A stretch of 64,000 nucleotides of DNA from Hydractinia symbiolongicarpus (Eukaryota > Cnidaria > Hydrozoa > Anthoathecata > Hydractiniidae). Of this stretch, positions 38,146 through 50,724 are shown piece by piece. The notes beneath the pieces were generated by a model that saw only the letters and a list, made by a program, of their open reading frames with translations, did not search any database and was not told the origin of the DNA. Made by a program: the position numbers and the translations under genes. The stretch is taken from positions 6,450,001-6,514,000 of the forward strand of contig NC_079884.1 of NCBI RefSeq assembly GCF_029227915.1. Reading direction: 5' to 3'. Position 1 is the stretch's first letter, and each line of letters begins with the position of its first letter.

Positions 38146-40369
38146 CACCACTAGAACGAATGAGACTTGTAGTATTCAAAAATGTTTACATTTTTGGTGA
38201 GACGCTGAATAAAAGAAGTTTAATCGCCGGCAAACGAAAACCCGCGTTAACCTAAATCCCGGACTCGGCCCGTATAATTAAAAGTGTACAAAGAAAGTAC
38301 CCAGGGAGTAAACTGATTTCCCGAACGATTTTTTAAAAAATCTCTGCACCACTAGAACGAATGAGACTTGTAGTATTCAAAAATGATTACATTTTTGGTG
38401 AGACGTTGAATAAAAGCAGTTTAATCGCCCGCAAACGAAAACACGCGATTTCGCGAAAATCCCGGGCATGGCTTGTATAGTCCAATGTATACAAACAAAG
38501 TACCCAGGGAGTAAACTGATTTCCCGAACGATTTTTTAAATAATTTCTGCACCACTAGAACAAATGAGACTTGTAGTATTCAAAAATGTTCACATTTTTG
38601 ATGAGACGCTGAATAAAAGAAGTTTAATAGCCGGCAAACGAAAACCCGCGATTTCCCGTAAATCCCAGGCTTGGCCCGTATAGTCGAATGTATGCAAAGA
38701 AAGTACCAAGGGAGTAAATTCATTTCCCGAACGATTTTTTAAATTATTTTTTAATCACTGAAACGCTTGAGACTTGTAGTTTTCAAGAATGTTTTCATTA
38801 TTGATGAGACGCTGAATAAAAGAAGTTTAATCGCCGGCAAACGAAAACCGGCGATTTCCCGTAAATTCTGGAATCAGCCCGTATAGTCAAAAGTATACAA
38901 GGAAAGTACCCAGGGAGTAAACTCATTTCCCGAACGATTTTTTAAATAATTTCTGCACCACTAAAACGAATGAGACTTTTAGTATTCAAAAATGTTTACA
39001 TTTTTGGTGAGACGCTGATTAAAAGAAGTTTAATCGCCGGCAAACGAAAACCCGCGTTACCCTAAATCCCGGACTCGGTCCGTATAATTAAAAGTATACA
39101 AAGAAAGTACCCAGGGAGTAAACTGATTTCCCGAACGATTTTTTAAATAATCTCTGCACCACTAGAACGAATGAGACTTGTAGTGTTCAAAAATGTTTAC
39201 ATTTTTGGTAAGACGCTGAATAAAAGCAGTTTAATCTCCGGCAAACGAAAACCCGCGATTTCCCCTAAATCCCGGACTCGGCCCGTATAATTGAAAGTAT
39301 ACAGAGAAAGTACCCAGGGAGTAAACTCATTTCCCAAAGGATTTTTTATATTATATTTTAATCACTAAAACGCATGAGACTTGTAGTTTTCAAAAATGTT
39401 TCGTTTTTCATGATACGCTGAATAAAAGAAGTTAAATCGCCGGCAAACCAAAACCTGCGATTTCCCGTAAATACAGAAATCGGCCCGTATAGTCAACAGT
39501 ATACAAAGAAAGTACCCAGGGAGTAAACTCATTTCCCGAACGATTTTTTAAATTATTTTTTCACCTCTAAAACGCATGAGACTTGTAGTTTTCAAAAATG
39601 TTTTCATTTTTGATGAGACGCTGAATAAAAGAAGTTTAATCGCCGGCAAACGAGAACCCGCAATTTCCCGTAAATACTGGAATCGGCCCGTATAGTCAAA
39701 AGTATACAAAGAAAATACCCAGGGAGTACACTCATTTCCCGAACGATTTTTTAAATTATTTTTTAATCACTAAAACGCATGAGACTTGTAGTTTTCAAAA
39801 ATGTTTCACTTTTCATGATACGCTGAATAAAAGAAGTTAAATCGCCGGAAAACGAAAACCTGCGATTTCCCGTAAATACAGAAATCGGCCCGTATAGTCA
39901 ACAGTATACAAAGAAAGTACCCAGGGAGTAATCTCATTTCCCGAACGATTTTTTAAATTATTTTTTCACCTCTAAAACGCATGAGACTTGTAGTTTTCAA
40001 AAATGCTTTCATTTTTGATGAGACGCTGAATAAAAGAAGTTTAATCGCCGGCAAACGGAAACCAGCGATTTCCCGTAAATCCCGAGCTTGACCCGTATAG
40101 TCAAATGTATACAAAGGAAGTTCCCAGGGAGTAAACTGATTTCCCAACGATTTTCTAAATTATTTTTTAATCATTAAAACGCACGAGACTTGTAGTATTA
40201 AAAAATGTTTACATTTTTGGTGAGACGCTGAATAAAAGAAGTTTAATCGCCGGCAAACGAAAACCCGCGTTACCCTAAATCCCGGACTCGGCCCGTATAA
40301 TTAAAAGTATACAAAGAAAGTCGGCAGGGAGTAAACTGATTTCCCGAACGATTTTTTAAATAATTTTTG
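38146..40369 (+). repeat. Block H HOR, 2,224-bp unit, copy 2
   Basis: This is the second copy of 35,922-38,145; similarity extends to about 40,454. Only a handful of differences were noticed: GTTTCACTTTTCATG near 39,806 for GTTTCATTTTTCATG, AAACCAGCGATTT near 40,060 for AAACCCGCGATTT, and AAAAGTATAC near 40,302 for AAAAATATAC. It diverges at about 40,456, where copy 1 continues GCGTTAACC and copy 2 continues GCGATTTCCCC. Confidence 0.89.
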
Positions 40370-41470
40370 CACCACTAGAACGAATGAGACTTGTAGTATT
40401 CAAAAATGTTTACATTTTTGGTGAGACGCTGAATAAAAGAAGTTTAATCGCCGGCAAATGAAAACCCGCGATTTCCCCTAAATCCCGGACTCGGCCCGTA
40501 TAATTGAAAGTATACAAAGAAAGTACCCATGGAGTAAACTCATTTCCCGAAGGATTTTTTATATTATATTTTAATCACTAAAACGTATGAGACTTTTAGT
40601 TTTCAAAAATGTTTTCATTTTTGATGAGACGCTGAATAAAAGAAGTTTAATCGCCGGCAAACGAAAACCCGCAATTTCCCGTAAATACCGAAATCGGCCC
40701 GTATAGTCGAATGTATACAAAGAAAGTACCCAGGGAGTAAACTGATTTTCCGAACGATTTTTTAAATTATTTTTTAATCACTAAAACGCATGAGACTTGC
40801 AGTTTTTAAAAATGCTTTCATTTTTGATGAGACGTTGAATAAAACAAGTTTAATCGCCGGCAAACGGAAACCCGCGATTTCCCGTAAATCCCGAGCTTGA
40901 CCGGTATAGTCGAATGTATACAAAGAAAGTACCCAGGGAGTAAACTGATTTCCCAACGATTTTCTAAATTATTTTTTAATCACTAAAACGCACGAGACTT
41001 GTAGTTTTCAAAAATGTTTTCATTTTTGGTGAGACGCTGAATGAAAGAAGTTTAATCGCCGGCAAGCAAAAACCCGCGATTTCCCGTAAATCCTGGGCTT
41101 GGCCCGTATAGTCGAATGTATACAAAGAAAGTACCCAGGGAGTAAACTGATTTCCCGAACGATTTTTTAAATAATTTGTGCACCACTAGACCGAATGAGA
41201 CTAGTAGTATTCAAAAATGTTTACATTTTTGGTGAGACGCTGAATAAAGGTAGTTTAATCGCCGGCAAACGAAAACCCGCGATTTCCCCTAAATCCCGGG
41301 CTTGGCCCGTATAGTCGTATGTATACAAAGAAAGTACCCTGCAAGTAAACTCATTTCCAGAACGATTTTTTAAAATATTTTTTCACCGTTAAAACGCATG
41401 AGACTTGAAGTTTTCAAAAATGTTTTCATTTTTCATGAGACGCTGAAAAAAAGAAATTAAATTGCCGGCA
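39805..41470 (+). repeat. Recurrent 1.65-kb module M, occurrence 1
   Basis: This is a run of eight SAT1 monomers beginning with the CATGATACGCTG monomer and ending with AAATTAAATTGCCGGC. It includes the private marks GAAAGTCGGCAGGG, ACCCATGGAG, AACGTATGAGAC, TTGACCGGTATAG, CTAGACCGAATG and ACCCTGCAAG, in that order. The same order recurs at about 47,295-48,960 (+7,491), 50,733-52,400 (+10,930) and 59,105-60,770 (+19,301). A left-truncated version lies at 43,750-44,925. Confidence 0.82.
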
Positions 41471-42645
41471 AACGAAAACCGGCGATTTCCCGTAAATTCT
41501 GGAATCGGCCCGTATAGTCAAAAGTATACAAGGAAAGTACCCAGGGAGTAAACTCATTTCCCGAAGGATTTTTATATTATTTTTTAATCACTAAAACGCA
41601 TGAGACTTGTAGTTTTCAAAAATGTTTTCATTTTTGATAAGACGCTGAATAAAAGAAGTTTAATCGCCGGCAAACGAAAACCCGCGTTAACCTAAATCCC
41701 GGACTCGGCCCGTATAATTGAAAGTATACAAAGAAAGTACCCATGGAGTAAACTCATTTCCCGAAGGATTTTTTATAGTATATTTTAATCACTAAAACGT
41801 ATGAGACTTTTAGTTTTCAAAAATGTTTTCATTTTTAATGAGACGCTGAATAAAAGAAGTTTAATCGCCGGCAAACGAAAACCCGCAATTTCCCGTAAAT
41901 ACCGAAATCGGCCCGTATAGTCGAATGTATACAAAGAAAGTACCCAGGGAGTAAACTGATTTTCCGAACGATTTTTTAAATTATTTTTTAATCACTAAAA
42001 CGCATGAGACTTGCAGTTTTTAAAAATGCTTTCATTTTTGATGAGACGTTGAATAAAACAAGTTTAATCGCCGGCAAACGGAAACCCGCGATTTCCCGTA
42101 AATCCCGAGCTTGACCGGTATAGTCGAATGTATACAAAGAAAGTACCCAGGGAGTAAACTGATTTCCCAACGATTTTCTAAATTATTTTTTAATCACTAA
42201 AACGCACGAGACTTGTAGTTTTCAAAAATGTTTTCATTTTTGGTGAGACGCTGAATGAAAGAAGTTTAATCGCCGGCAAGCAAAAACCCGCGATTTCCCG
42301 TAAATCCTGGGCTTGGCCCGTATAGTCGAATGTATACAAAGAAAGTACCCAGGGAGTAAACTGATTTCCAGAACGATTTTTTAAATAATTTGTGCACCAC
42401 TAGACCGAATGAGACTTGTAGTATTCAAAAATGTTTACATTTTTGGTGAGACGCTGAATAAAGGTAGTTTAATCGCCGGCAAACGAAAACCCGCGATTTC
42501 CCCTAAATCCCGGGCTTGGCCCGTATAGTCGTATGTATACAAAGAAAGTACCCTGCAAGTAAACTCATTTCCAGAACGATTTTTTAAAATATTTTTTCAC
42601 CGTTAAAACGCATGAGACTTGTAGTTTTCAAAAATGTTTTCATTT
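40478..42645 (+). repeat. 1,214-bp tandem duplication (second copy cut short)
   Basis: Positions 40,478-41,691 match 41,692 to about 42,645 at +1,214 bp (40,774/41,988), six monomers less four bases. Copy 2 stops near 42,645, where a foreign monomer type begins. A third, non-adjacent relative lies at about 43,750-45,124, matching 40,306-41,680 at +3,444 bp. Confidence 0.84.
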
Positions 42646-42649
42646 TTGA

Positions 42650-42945
42650 TGAGACGCTGAATAAAAGAAGTTTAATCGCTGGTAAACGAAAACCCGCGAT
42701 TTCCCGTAAATCCCGGGCTTGGCCCGTATAGTTGTATGTATCTAAAGAAAGTACCCAGGGAGTAAACTGATTTCCCGAACGATTTTTCAAATTATTTCTG
42801 CACCACTAGAACAAATGAGAGTTGTAGTTTTCAAAAATGTTTTCATTTTTAATGAGAAGATTAATGAAAGAGGTTTAATCGCCGGCAAACGAAAACCCGC
42901 GATTTCACGTAAATCCCGGGCTTGGCCCGTATAGTCGAATGTATG
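42650..42945 (+). repeat. Island of block-B type monomers inside the right half
   Basis: From about 42,671 the text reads TTTAATCGCTGGTAAACG, then GTTGTATGTATCTAAAG, ATTTTTCAAATTATTTCTGC, GAACAAATGAGAGTTG, GAGAAGATTAATGAAAGAGG and GATTTCACGTAAATCC. By eye this run equals 7,146 onward and 10,262 onward, base for base over about 270 bp. It includes the rare GAGAGTTG (nearly all other monomers have GAGACTTG). The left break lies in common sequence at 42,605-42,670. The right break lies before TGTATGCAAAG at about 42,940. Confidence 0.85.
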
Positions 42946-45900
42946 CAAAGAAAGTACCCAGGGAGTAAATTCATTTCCCGAGCGATTTTTTAAATTATTT
43001 TTTAATCACTGAAACGCTTGAGACTTGTAGTTTTCAAGAATGTTTTCATTTTTGATGAGACGCTGAATAAAAGAAGTTTAATCGCCGGCAAACGAAAACC
43101 GGCGATTTCCCGTAAATTCTGGAATCAGCCCGTATAGTCAAAAGTATACAAGGAAAGTACCCAGGGAGTAAACTCATTTCACGAAGGATTTTTATATTAT
43201 TTTTTAATCACTAAAACGCATGAGATTTGTAGTGTTCAAAAATGTTTACATTTTTGGTAAGACGCTGAATAAAAGCAGTTTAATCTCCGGCAAACGAAAA
43301 CCCGCGCTTTCCCCTAAATCCCGGACTCGGCCCGTATAATTGAAAGTATACAGAGAAAGTACCCAGGGAGTAAACTCATTTCCCGAAGGATTTTTTATAT
43401 TATATTTTAATCACTAAAACGCATGAGACTTGTAGTTTTCTAAAATGTTTCGTTTTTCATGATACGCTGAATAAAAGAAGTTAAATCGCCGGCAAACCAA
43501 AACCTGCGATTTCCCGTAAATACAGAAATCGGCCCGTATAGTCAACAGTATACAAAGAAAGTACCCAGGGAGTAAACTCATTTCCCGAACGATTTTTTAA
43601 ATTATTTTTTCACCTCTAAAACGCATGAGACTAGTAGTTTTCAAAAATGTTTTCATTTTTGATGAGACGCTGAATAAAAGAGGTTTAATCGCCGGCAAAC
43701 GAGAACCCACAATTTCCCGTAAATCCCGAGCTTGACCCGTATAGTCGAATGTATACAAAGAAAGTCGGCAGGGAGTAAACTGATTTCCCGAACGATTTTT
43801 TAAATAATTTTTGCACCACTAGAACGAATGAGACTTGTAGTATTCAAAAATGTTTACATTTTTGGTGAGACGCTGAATAAAAGAAGTTTAATCGCCGGCA
43901 AATGAAAACCCGCGATTTCCCCTAAATCCCGGACTCGGCCCGTATAATTGAAAGTATACAAAGAAAGTACCCATGGAGTAAACTCATTTCCCGAAGGATT
44001 TTTTATATTATATTTTAATCACTAAAACGTATGAGACTTTTAGTTTTCAAAAATGTTTTCATTTTTGATGAGACGCTGAATAAAAGAAGTTTAATCGCCG
44101 GCAAACGAAAACCCGCAATTTCCCGTAAATACCGAAATCGGCCCGTATAGTCGAATGTATACAAAGAAAGTACCCAGGGAGTAAACTGATTTTCCGAACG
44201 ATTTTTTAAATTATTTTTTAATCACTAAAACGCATGAGACTTGCAGTTTTTAAAAATGCTTTCATTTTTGATGAGACGTTGAATAAAACAAGTTTAATCG
44301 CCGGCAAACAGAAACCCGCGATTTCCCGTAAATCCCGAGCTTGACCGGTATAGTCGAATGTATACAAAGAAAGTACCCAGGGAGTAAACTGATTTCCCAA
44401 CGATTTTCTAAATTATTTTTTAATCACTAAAACGCACGAGACTTGTAGTTTTCAAAAATGTTTTCATTTTTGGTGAGACGCTGAATGAAAGAAGTTTAAT
44501 CGCCGGCAAGCAAAAACCCGCGATTTCCCGTAAATCCTGGGCTTGGCCCGTATAGTCGAATGTATACAAAGAAAGTACCCAGGGAGTAAACTGATTTCCC
44601 GAACGATTTTTTAAATAATTTGTGCACCACTAGACCGAATGAGACTTGTAGTATTCAAAAATGTTTACATTTTTGGTGAGACGCTGAATAAAGGTAGTTT
44701 AATCGCCGGCAAACGAAAACCCGCGATTTCCCCTAAATCCCGGGCTTGGCCCGTATAGTCGTATGTATACAAAGAAAGTACCCTGCAAGTAAACTCATTT
44801 CCAGAACGATTTTTTAAAATATTTTTTCACCGTTAAAACGCATGAGACTTGTAGTTTTCAAAAGTGTTTTCATTTTTCATGAGACGCTGAATAAAAGAAA
44901 TTAAATTGCCGGCAAACGAAAACCGGCGATTTCCCGTAAATTCTGGAATCGGCCCGTATAGTCAAAAGTATACAAGGAAAGTACCCAGGGAGTAAACTCA
45001 TTTCCCGAAGGATTTTTATATTATTTTTTAATCACTAAAACGCATGAGACTTGTAGTTTTCAAAAATGTTTTCATTTTTGATAAGACGCTGAATAAAAGA
45101 AGTTTAATCGCCGGCAAACGAAAACCCGCGATTACCCGTAAATACCGGAATCGGCCCGTATAGTCAAAAGTATACAAAGAAAGTACCCAGGGAGTAAACT
45201 CATTTCCCGAACGATTTTTTAAATTATTTTTTTACCAATAAAACGCATGAGACTTGTAGTTTTCAAAAATCGTTTCATTTTTGATGAGACGCTGACTAAA
45301 AGAAGTTTAATCGCCGGCAAACGAAAACCCGCGATTTCCCGTAAATCCCGGGCTTGGCCGTATAGTCGAATGTATACAAAGAAAGTACCCAGGGAGTAAA
45401 TTGATTTCCCGAACGATTTTTTAAATAATTTCTGCACCACTAGAACGAATGAGACTTGTAGTATTCAAAAATGTTTACATTTTTGGTGAGACGCTGAATA
45501 AAAGAAGTTTAATCGCCGGCAAACGAAAACCCGCGTTAACCTAAATCCCGGACTCGGCCCGTATAATTAAAAGTGTACAAAGAAAGTACCCAGGGAGTAA
45601 ACTGATTTCCCGAACGATTTTTTAAATAATCTCTGCACCACTAGAACGAATGAGACTTGTAGTATTCAAAAATGATTACATTTTTGGTGAGACGTTGAAT
45701 AAAAGCAGTTTAATCGCCCGCAAACGAAAACCTGCGATTTTGCGAAAATCCCGGGCTTGGCTTGTATAGTCCAATGTATACAAACAAAGTACCCAGGGAG
45801 TAAACTGATTTCCCGAACGATTTTTTAATTAATTTCTGCACCAATAGAACAAATGAGAATTGTAGTATTCAAAAATGTTCACATTTTTGATGAGACGCTG

Positions 45901-47285
45901 AATAAAAGAAGTTTAATAGCCGGCAAACGAAAACCCGCGATTTCCCGTAAATCCCAGGCTTGGCCCGTATAGTCGAATGTATGCAAAGAAAGTACCCAGG
46001 GAGTAAATTCATTTCCCGAACGATTTTTTAAATTATTTTTTAATCACTGAAACGCTTGAGACTTGTAGTTTTCAAGAATGTTTTCATTTTTGATGAGACG
46101 CTGAATAAAAGAAGTTTAATCGCCGGCAAACGAAAACCGGCGATTTCCCGTAAATTCTGGAATCAGCCCGTATAGTCAAAAGTATACAAGGAAAGTACCC
46201 AGGGAGTAAACTCATTTCCCGAAGGATTTTTATATTATTTTTTAATCACTAAAACGCATGAGATTTGTAGTTTTCAAAAATGTTTTCATTTTTGATAAGA
46301 CGCTGAATAAAAGAAGTTTAATCGCCGGCAAACGAAAACCCGCAATTACCCGTAAATACAGGAATCGGCCCGTATAGTCAAAAGTATACAAAGAAAGTAC
46401 CCAGGGAGTAAACTCATTTCCCGAACGATTTTTTAAATAATTTCTGCACCACTAAAACGAATGAGACTTGTAGTATTCAAAAATGTTTACATTTTTGGTG
46501 AGACGCTGAATAAAAGAAGTTTAATCGCCGGCAAACGAAAACCCGCGTTACCCTAAATCCCGGACTCGGTCCGTATAATTAAAAGTATACAAAGAAAGTA
46601 CCCAGGGAGTAAACTGATTTCCCGAACGATTTTTTAAATAATCTCTGCACCACTAGAACGAATGAGACTTGTAGTGTTCAAAAATGTTTACATTTTTGGT
46701 AAGACGCTGAATGAAAGCAGTTTAATCTCCGGCAAACGAAAACCCGCGATTTCCCCTAAATCCCGGACTCGGCCCGTATAATTGAAAGTATACAGAGAAA
46801 GTACCCAGGGAGTAAACTCATTTCCCGAAGGATTTTTTATATTATATTTTGATCACTAAAACGCATGAGACTTGTAGTTTTCAAAAATGTTTCGTTTTTC
46901 ATGATACGCTGAATAAAAGAAGTTAAATCGCCGGCAAACCAAAACCTGCAATTTCCCGTAAATACAGAAATCGGCCCGTATAGTCAACAGTATACAAAGA
47001 AAGTACCCAGGGAGTAAACTCATTTCCCGAACGATTTTTTAAATTATTTTTTCACCTCTAAAACGCATGAGACTTGTAGTTTTCAAAAATGTTTTCATTT
47101 TTGATGAGACGCTGAATAAAAGAAGTTTAATCGCCGGCAAACGAGAACCCGCAATTTCCCGTAAATACTGGAATCGGCCCGTATAGTCAAAAGTATACAA
47201 AGAAAATACCCAGGGAGTACACTCATTTCCCGAACGATTTTTTAAATTATTTTTTAATCACTAAAACGCATGAGACTTGTAGTTT
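42946..47285 (+). repeat. Block J left: mosaic of displaced HOR fragments
   Basis: This is SAT1 throughout. About 43,750-45,124 copies 40,306-41,680 (+3,444 bp). About 45,120-47,285 runs parallel to the 35.6-37.6 kb region, first at +9,513 bp (35,927/45,440) and later at +9,715 bp (37,729/47,444). The change of 202 bp is one extra monomer near 46.2-46.4 kb. The result is a higher-order organisation at nearly 10 kb. Confidence 0.75.
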
Positions 47286-50200
47286 TCAAAAATGTTTCAT
47301 TTTTCATGATACGCTGAATAAAAGAAGTTAAATCGCCGGCAAACGAAAACCTGCGATTTCCCGTAAATACAGAAATCGGCCCGTATAGTCAACAGTATAC
47401 AAAGAAAGTACCCAGGGAGTAATCTCATTTCCCGAACGATTTTTTAAATTATTTTTTCACCTCTAAAACGCATGAGACTTGTAGTTTTCAAAAATGCTTT
47501 CATTTTTGATGAGACGCTGAATAAAAGAAGTTTAATCGCCGGCAAACGGAAACCCGCGATTTCCCGTAAATCCCGAGCTTGACCCGTATAGTCGAATGTA
47601 TACAAAGGAAGTTCCCAGGGAGTAAACTGATTTCCCAACGATTTTCTAAATTATTTTTTAATCATTAAAACGCACGAGACTTGTAGTTTTAAAAAATGTT
47701 TACATTTTTGGTGAGACGCTGAATAAAAGAAGTTTAATCGCCGGCAAACGAAAACCCGCGTTACCCTAAATCCCGGACTCGGCCCGTATAATTAAAAGTA
47801 TACAAAGAAAGTCGGCAGGGATTAAACTGATTTCCCGAACGATTTTTTAAATAATTTTTGCACCACTAGAACGAATGAGACTTGTAGTATTCAAAAATGT
47901 TTACATTTTTGGTGAGACGCTGAATAAAAGAAGTTTAATCGCCGGCAAATGAAAACCCGCGATTTCCCCTAAATCCCGGACTCGGCCCGTATAATTGAAA
48001 GTATACAAAGAAAGTACCCATGGAGTAAACTCATTTCCCGAAGGATTTTTTATATTATATTTTAATCACTAAAACGTATGAGACTTTTAGTTTTCAAAAA
48101 TGTTTTCATTTTTGATGAGACGCTGAATAAAAGAAGTTTAATCGCCGGCAAACGAAAACCCGCAATTTCCCGTAAATACCGAAATCGGCCCGTATAGTCG
48201 AATGTATACAAAGAAAGTACCCAGGGAGTAAACTGATTTTCCGAACGATTTTTTAAATTATTTTTTAATCACTAAAACGCATGAGACTTGCAGTTTTTAA
48301 AAATGCTTTCATTTTTGATGAGACGTTGAATAAAACAAGTTTAATCGCCGGCAAAGGGAAACCCGCGATTTCCCGTAAATCCCGAGCTTGACCGGTATAG
48401 TCGAATGTATACAAAGAAAGTACCCAGGGAGTAAACTGATTTCCCAACGATTTTCTAAATTATTTTTTAATCACTAAAACGCACGAGACTTGTAGTTTTC
48501 AAAAATGTTTTCATTTTTGGTGAGACGCTGAATGAAAGAAGTTTAATCGCCGGCAAGCAAAAACCCGCGATTTCCCGTAAATCCTGGGCTTGGCCCGTAT
48601 AGTCGAATGTATACAAAGAAAGTACCCAGGGAGTAAACTGATTTCCCGAACGATTTTTTAAATAATTTGTGCACCACTAGACCGAATGAGACTTGTAGTA
48701 TTCAAAAATGTTTACATTTTTGGTGAGACGCTGAATAAAGGTAGTTTAATCGCCAGCAAACGAAAACCCGCGATTTCCCCTAAATCCCGGGCTTGGCCCG
48801 TATAGTCGTATGTATACAAAGAAAGTACCCTGCAAGTAAACTCATTTCCAGAACGATTTTTTAAAATATTTTTTCACCGTTAAAACGCATGAGACTTGTA
48901 GTTTTTAAAAATGTTTTCATTTTTCATGAGACGCTGAATAAAAGAAATTAAATTGCCGGCAAACGAAAACCTGCGATTTCCCGTAAATACCGAAATCGGC
49001 CCGTATAGTCAACAGTATACAAAGAAAGTACCCAGGGAGTAAACTCATTTCCCGAAGGATTTTTTAAATTATTTTTTCACCTCTAAAACGCATGAGACTT
49101 GTAGTTTTCAAAAATGTTTTCATTTTTGGTGAGACGCTGAATGAAAGAAGTTTAATCGCCGGCAAGCAAAAACCCGCGATTTTCCGTAAATCCTGGGCTT
49201 GGCCCGTATAGTCGAATGTATACAAAGAAAGTACCAAGGGAGTAAACTAATTTCCCGAACGATTTTTTAAATAATTTGTGCACCACTAGACCGAATGAAA
49301 CTTGTAGTATTCAAAAATGTTTACATTTTTGGTGAGACGCTGAATAAAGGTAGTTTAATCGCCGGCAAACGAAAACCCGCGATTTCCCCTAAATCCCGGC
49401 TTGGCCCGTATAGTCGTATGTATACAAAGAAAGTACCCAGGGAGTAAACTCATTTCCCGAAGGATTTTTATATTATTTTTTAATCACTAAAACGCATGAG
49501 ACTTGTAGTTTTCAAAAATGTTTTCATTTTTGATAAGACGCTGAATAAAAGAAGTTTAATCGCCGGCAAACGAAAACCCGCGTTAACCTAAATCCCGGAC
49601 TCGGCCCGTATAATTAAAAGTGTACAAAGAAAGTACCCAGGGAGTAAACTGATTTCCCGAACGATTTTTTAAATAATCTCTGCACCACTAGAACGAATGA
49701 GACTTGTAGTATTCAAAAATGATTACATTTTTGGTGAGACGTTAAATAAAAGCAGTTTAATCGCCCGCAAACGAAAACCCGCGATTTCGCGAAAATCCCG
49801 GGCTTGGCTTGTATAGTCGAATGTATACAAAGAAAGTACCCAGGGAGTAAACTGATTTCCCGAACGATTTTTTAAATAATTTGTGCACCACTAGACCGAA
49901 TGAGACTTGTAGTATTCAAAAATGTTTACATTTTTGGTGAGACGCTGAATAAAGGTAGTTTAATCGCCGGCAAACGAAAACCCGCGATTTCCCCTAAATC
50001 CCGGGCTTGGCCCGTATAGTCGTATGTATACAAAGAAAGTACCCTGCAAGTAAACTCATTTCCCGAACGATTTTTTAAATTATTTTTTAATCACTGAAAC
50101 GCTTGAGACTTGTAGTTTTCAAGAATGTTTTCATTTTTGATGAGACGCTGAATAAAAGAAGTTTAATCGCCGGCAAACGAAAACCGGCGATTTCCCGTAA

Positions 50201-50724
50201 ATTCTGGAATCAGCCCGTATAGTCAAAAGTATACAAGGAAAGTACCCAGGGAGTAAACTCATTTCCCGAAGGATTTTTATATTATTTTTTAATCACTAAA
50301 ACGCATGAGATTTGTAGTTTTCAAAAATGTTTTCATTTTTGATAAGACGCTGAATAAAAGAAGTTTAATCGCCGGCAAACGAAAACCCGCAACTACCCGT
50401 AAATACAGGAATCGGCCCGTATAGTCAAAAGTATACAAAGAAAGTACCCAGGAAGTAAACTCATTTCCCGAACGATTTTTTAAATAATTTCTGCACCACT
50501 AAAACGAATGAGACTTGTAGTATTCAAAAATGTTTACATTTCTGGTGAGACGCTGAATAAAAGAAGTTTAATCGCCGGCAAACGAAAACCCGCGTTACCC
50601 TAAATCCCGGACTCGGTCCGTATAATTAAAAGTATACAAAGAAAGTACCCAGGAAGTAAACTGATTTCCCGAACGATTTTTTAAATAATCTCTGCACCAC
50701 TAGAACGAATGAGACTTGTAGTGT
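47286..50724 (+). repeat. 3,439-bp duplication, copy 1
   Basis: The segment aligns with 50,725 onward at +3,439 bp (47,444/50,883, 48,265/51,704). It starts in the GTTTCATTTTTCATGATACG monomer: TTTTCAAAAATG precedes copy 1 and GTGTTCAAAAATG precedes copy 2. The first 1.65 kb is the recurrent module described below. The rest (about 48,960-50,724) is mosaic SAT1. Confidence 0.83.
47295..48960 (+). repeat. Module M, occurrence 2
   Basis: This holds the same ordered variant monomers as at 39,805-41,470, displaced 7,491 bp (39,953/47,444, 40,774/48,265). It also serves as the left part of the 3,439-bp duplication. A small difference is GATTAAACTG near 47,820 for GAGTAAACTG. Confidence 0.82.
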
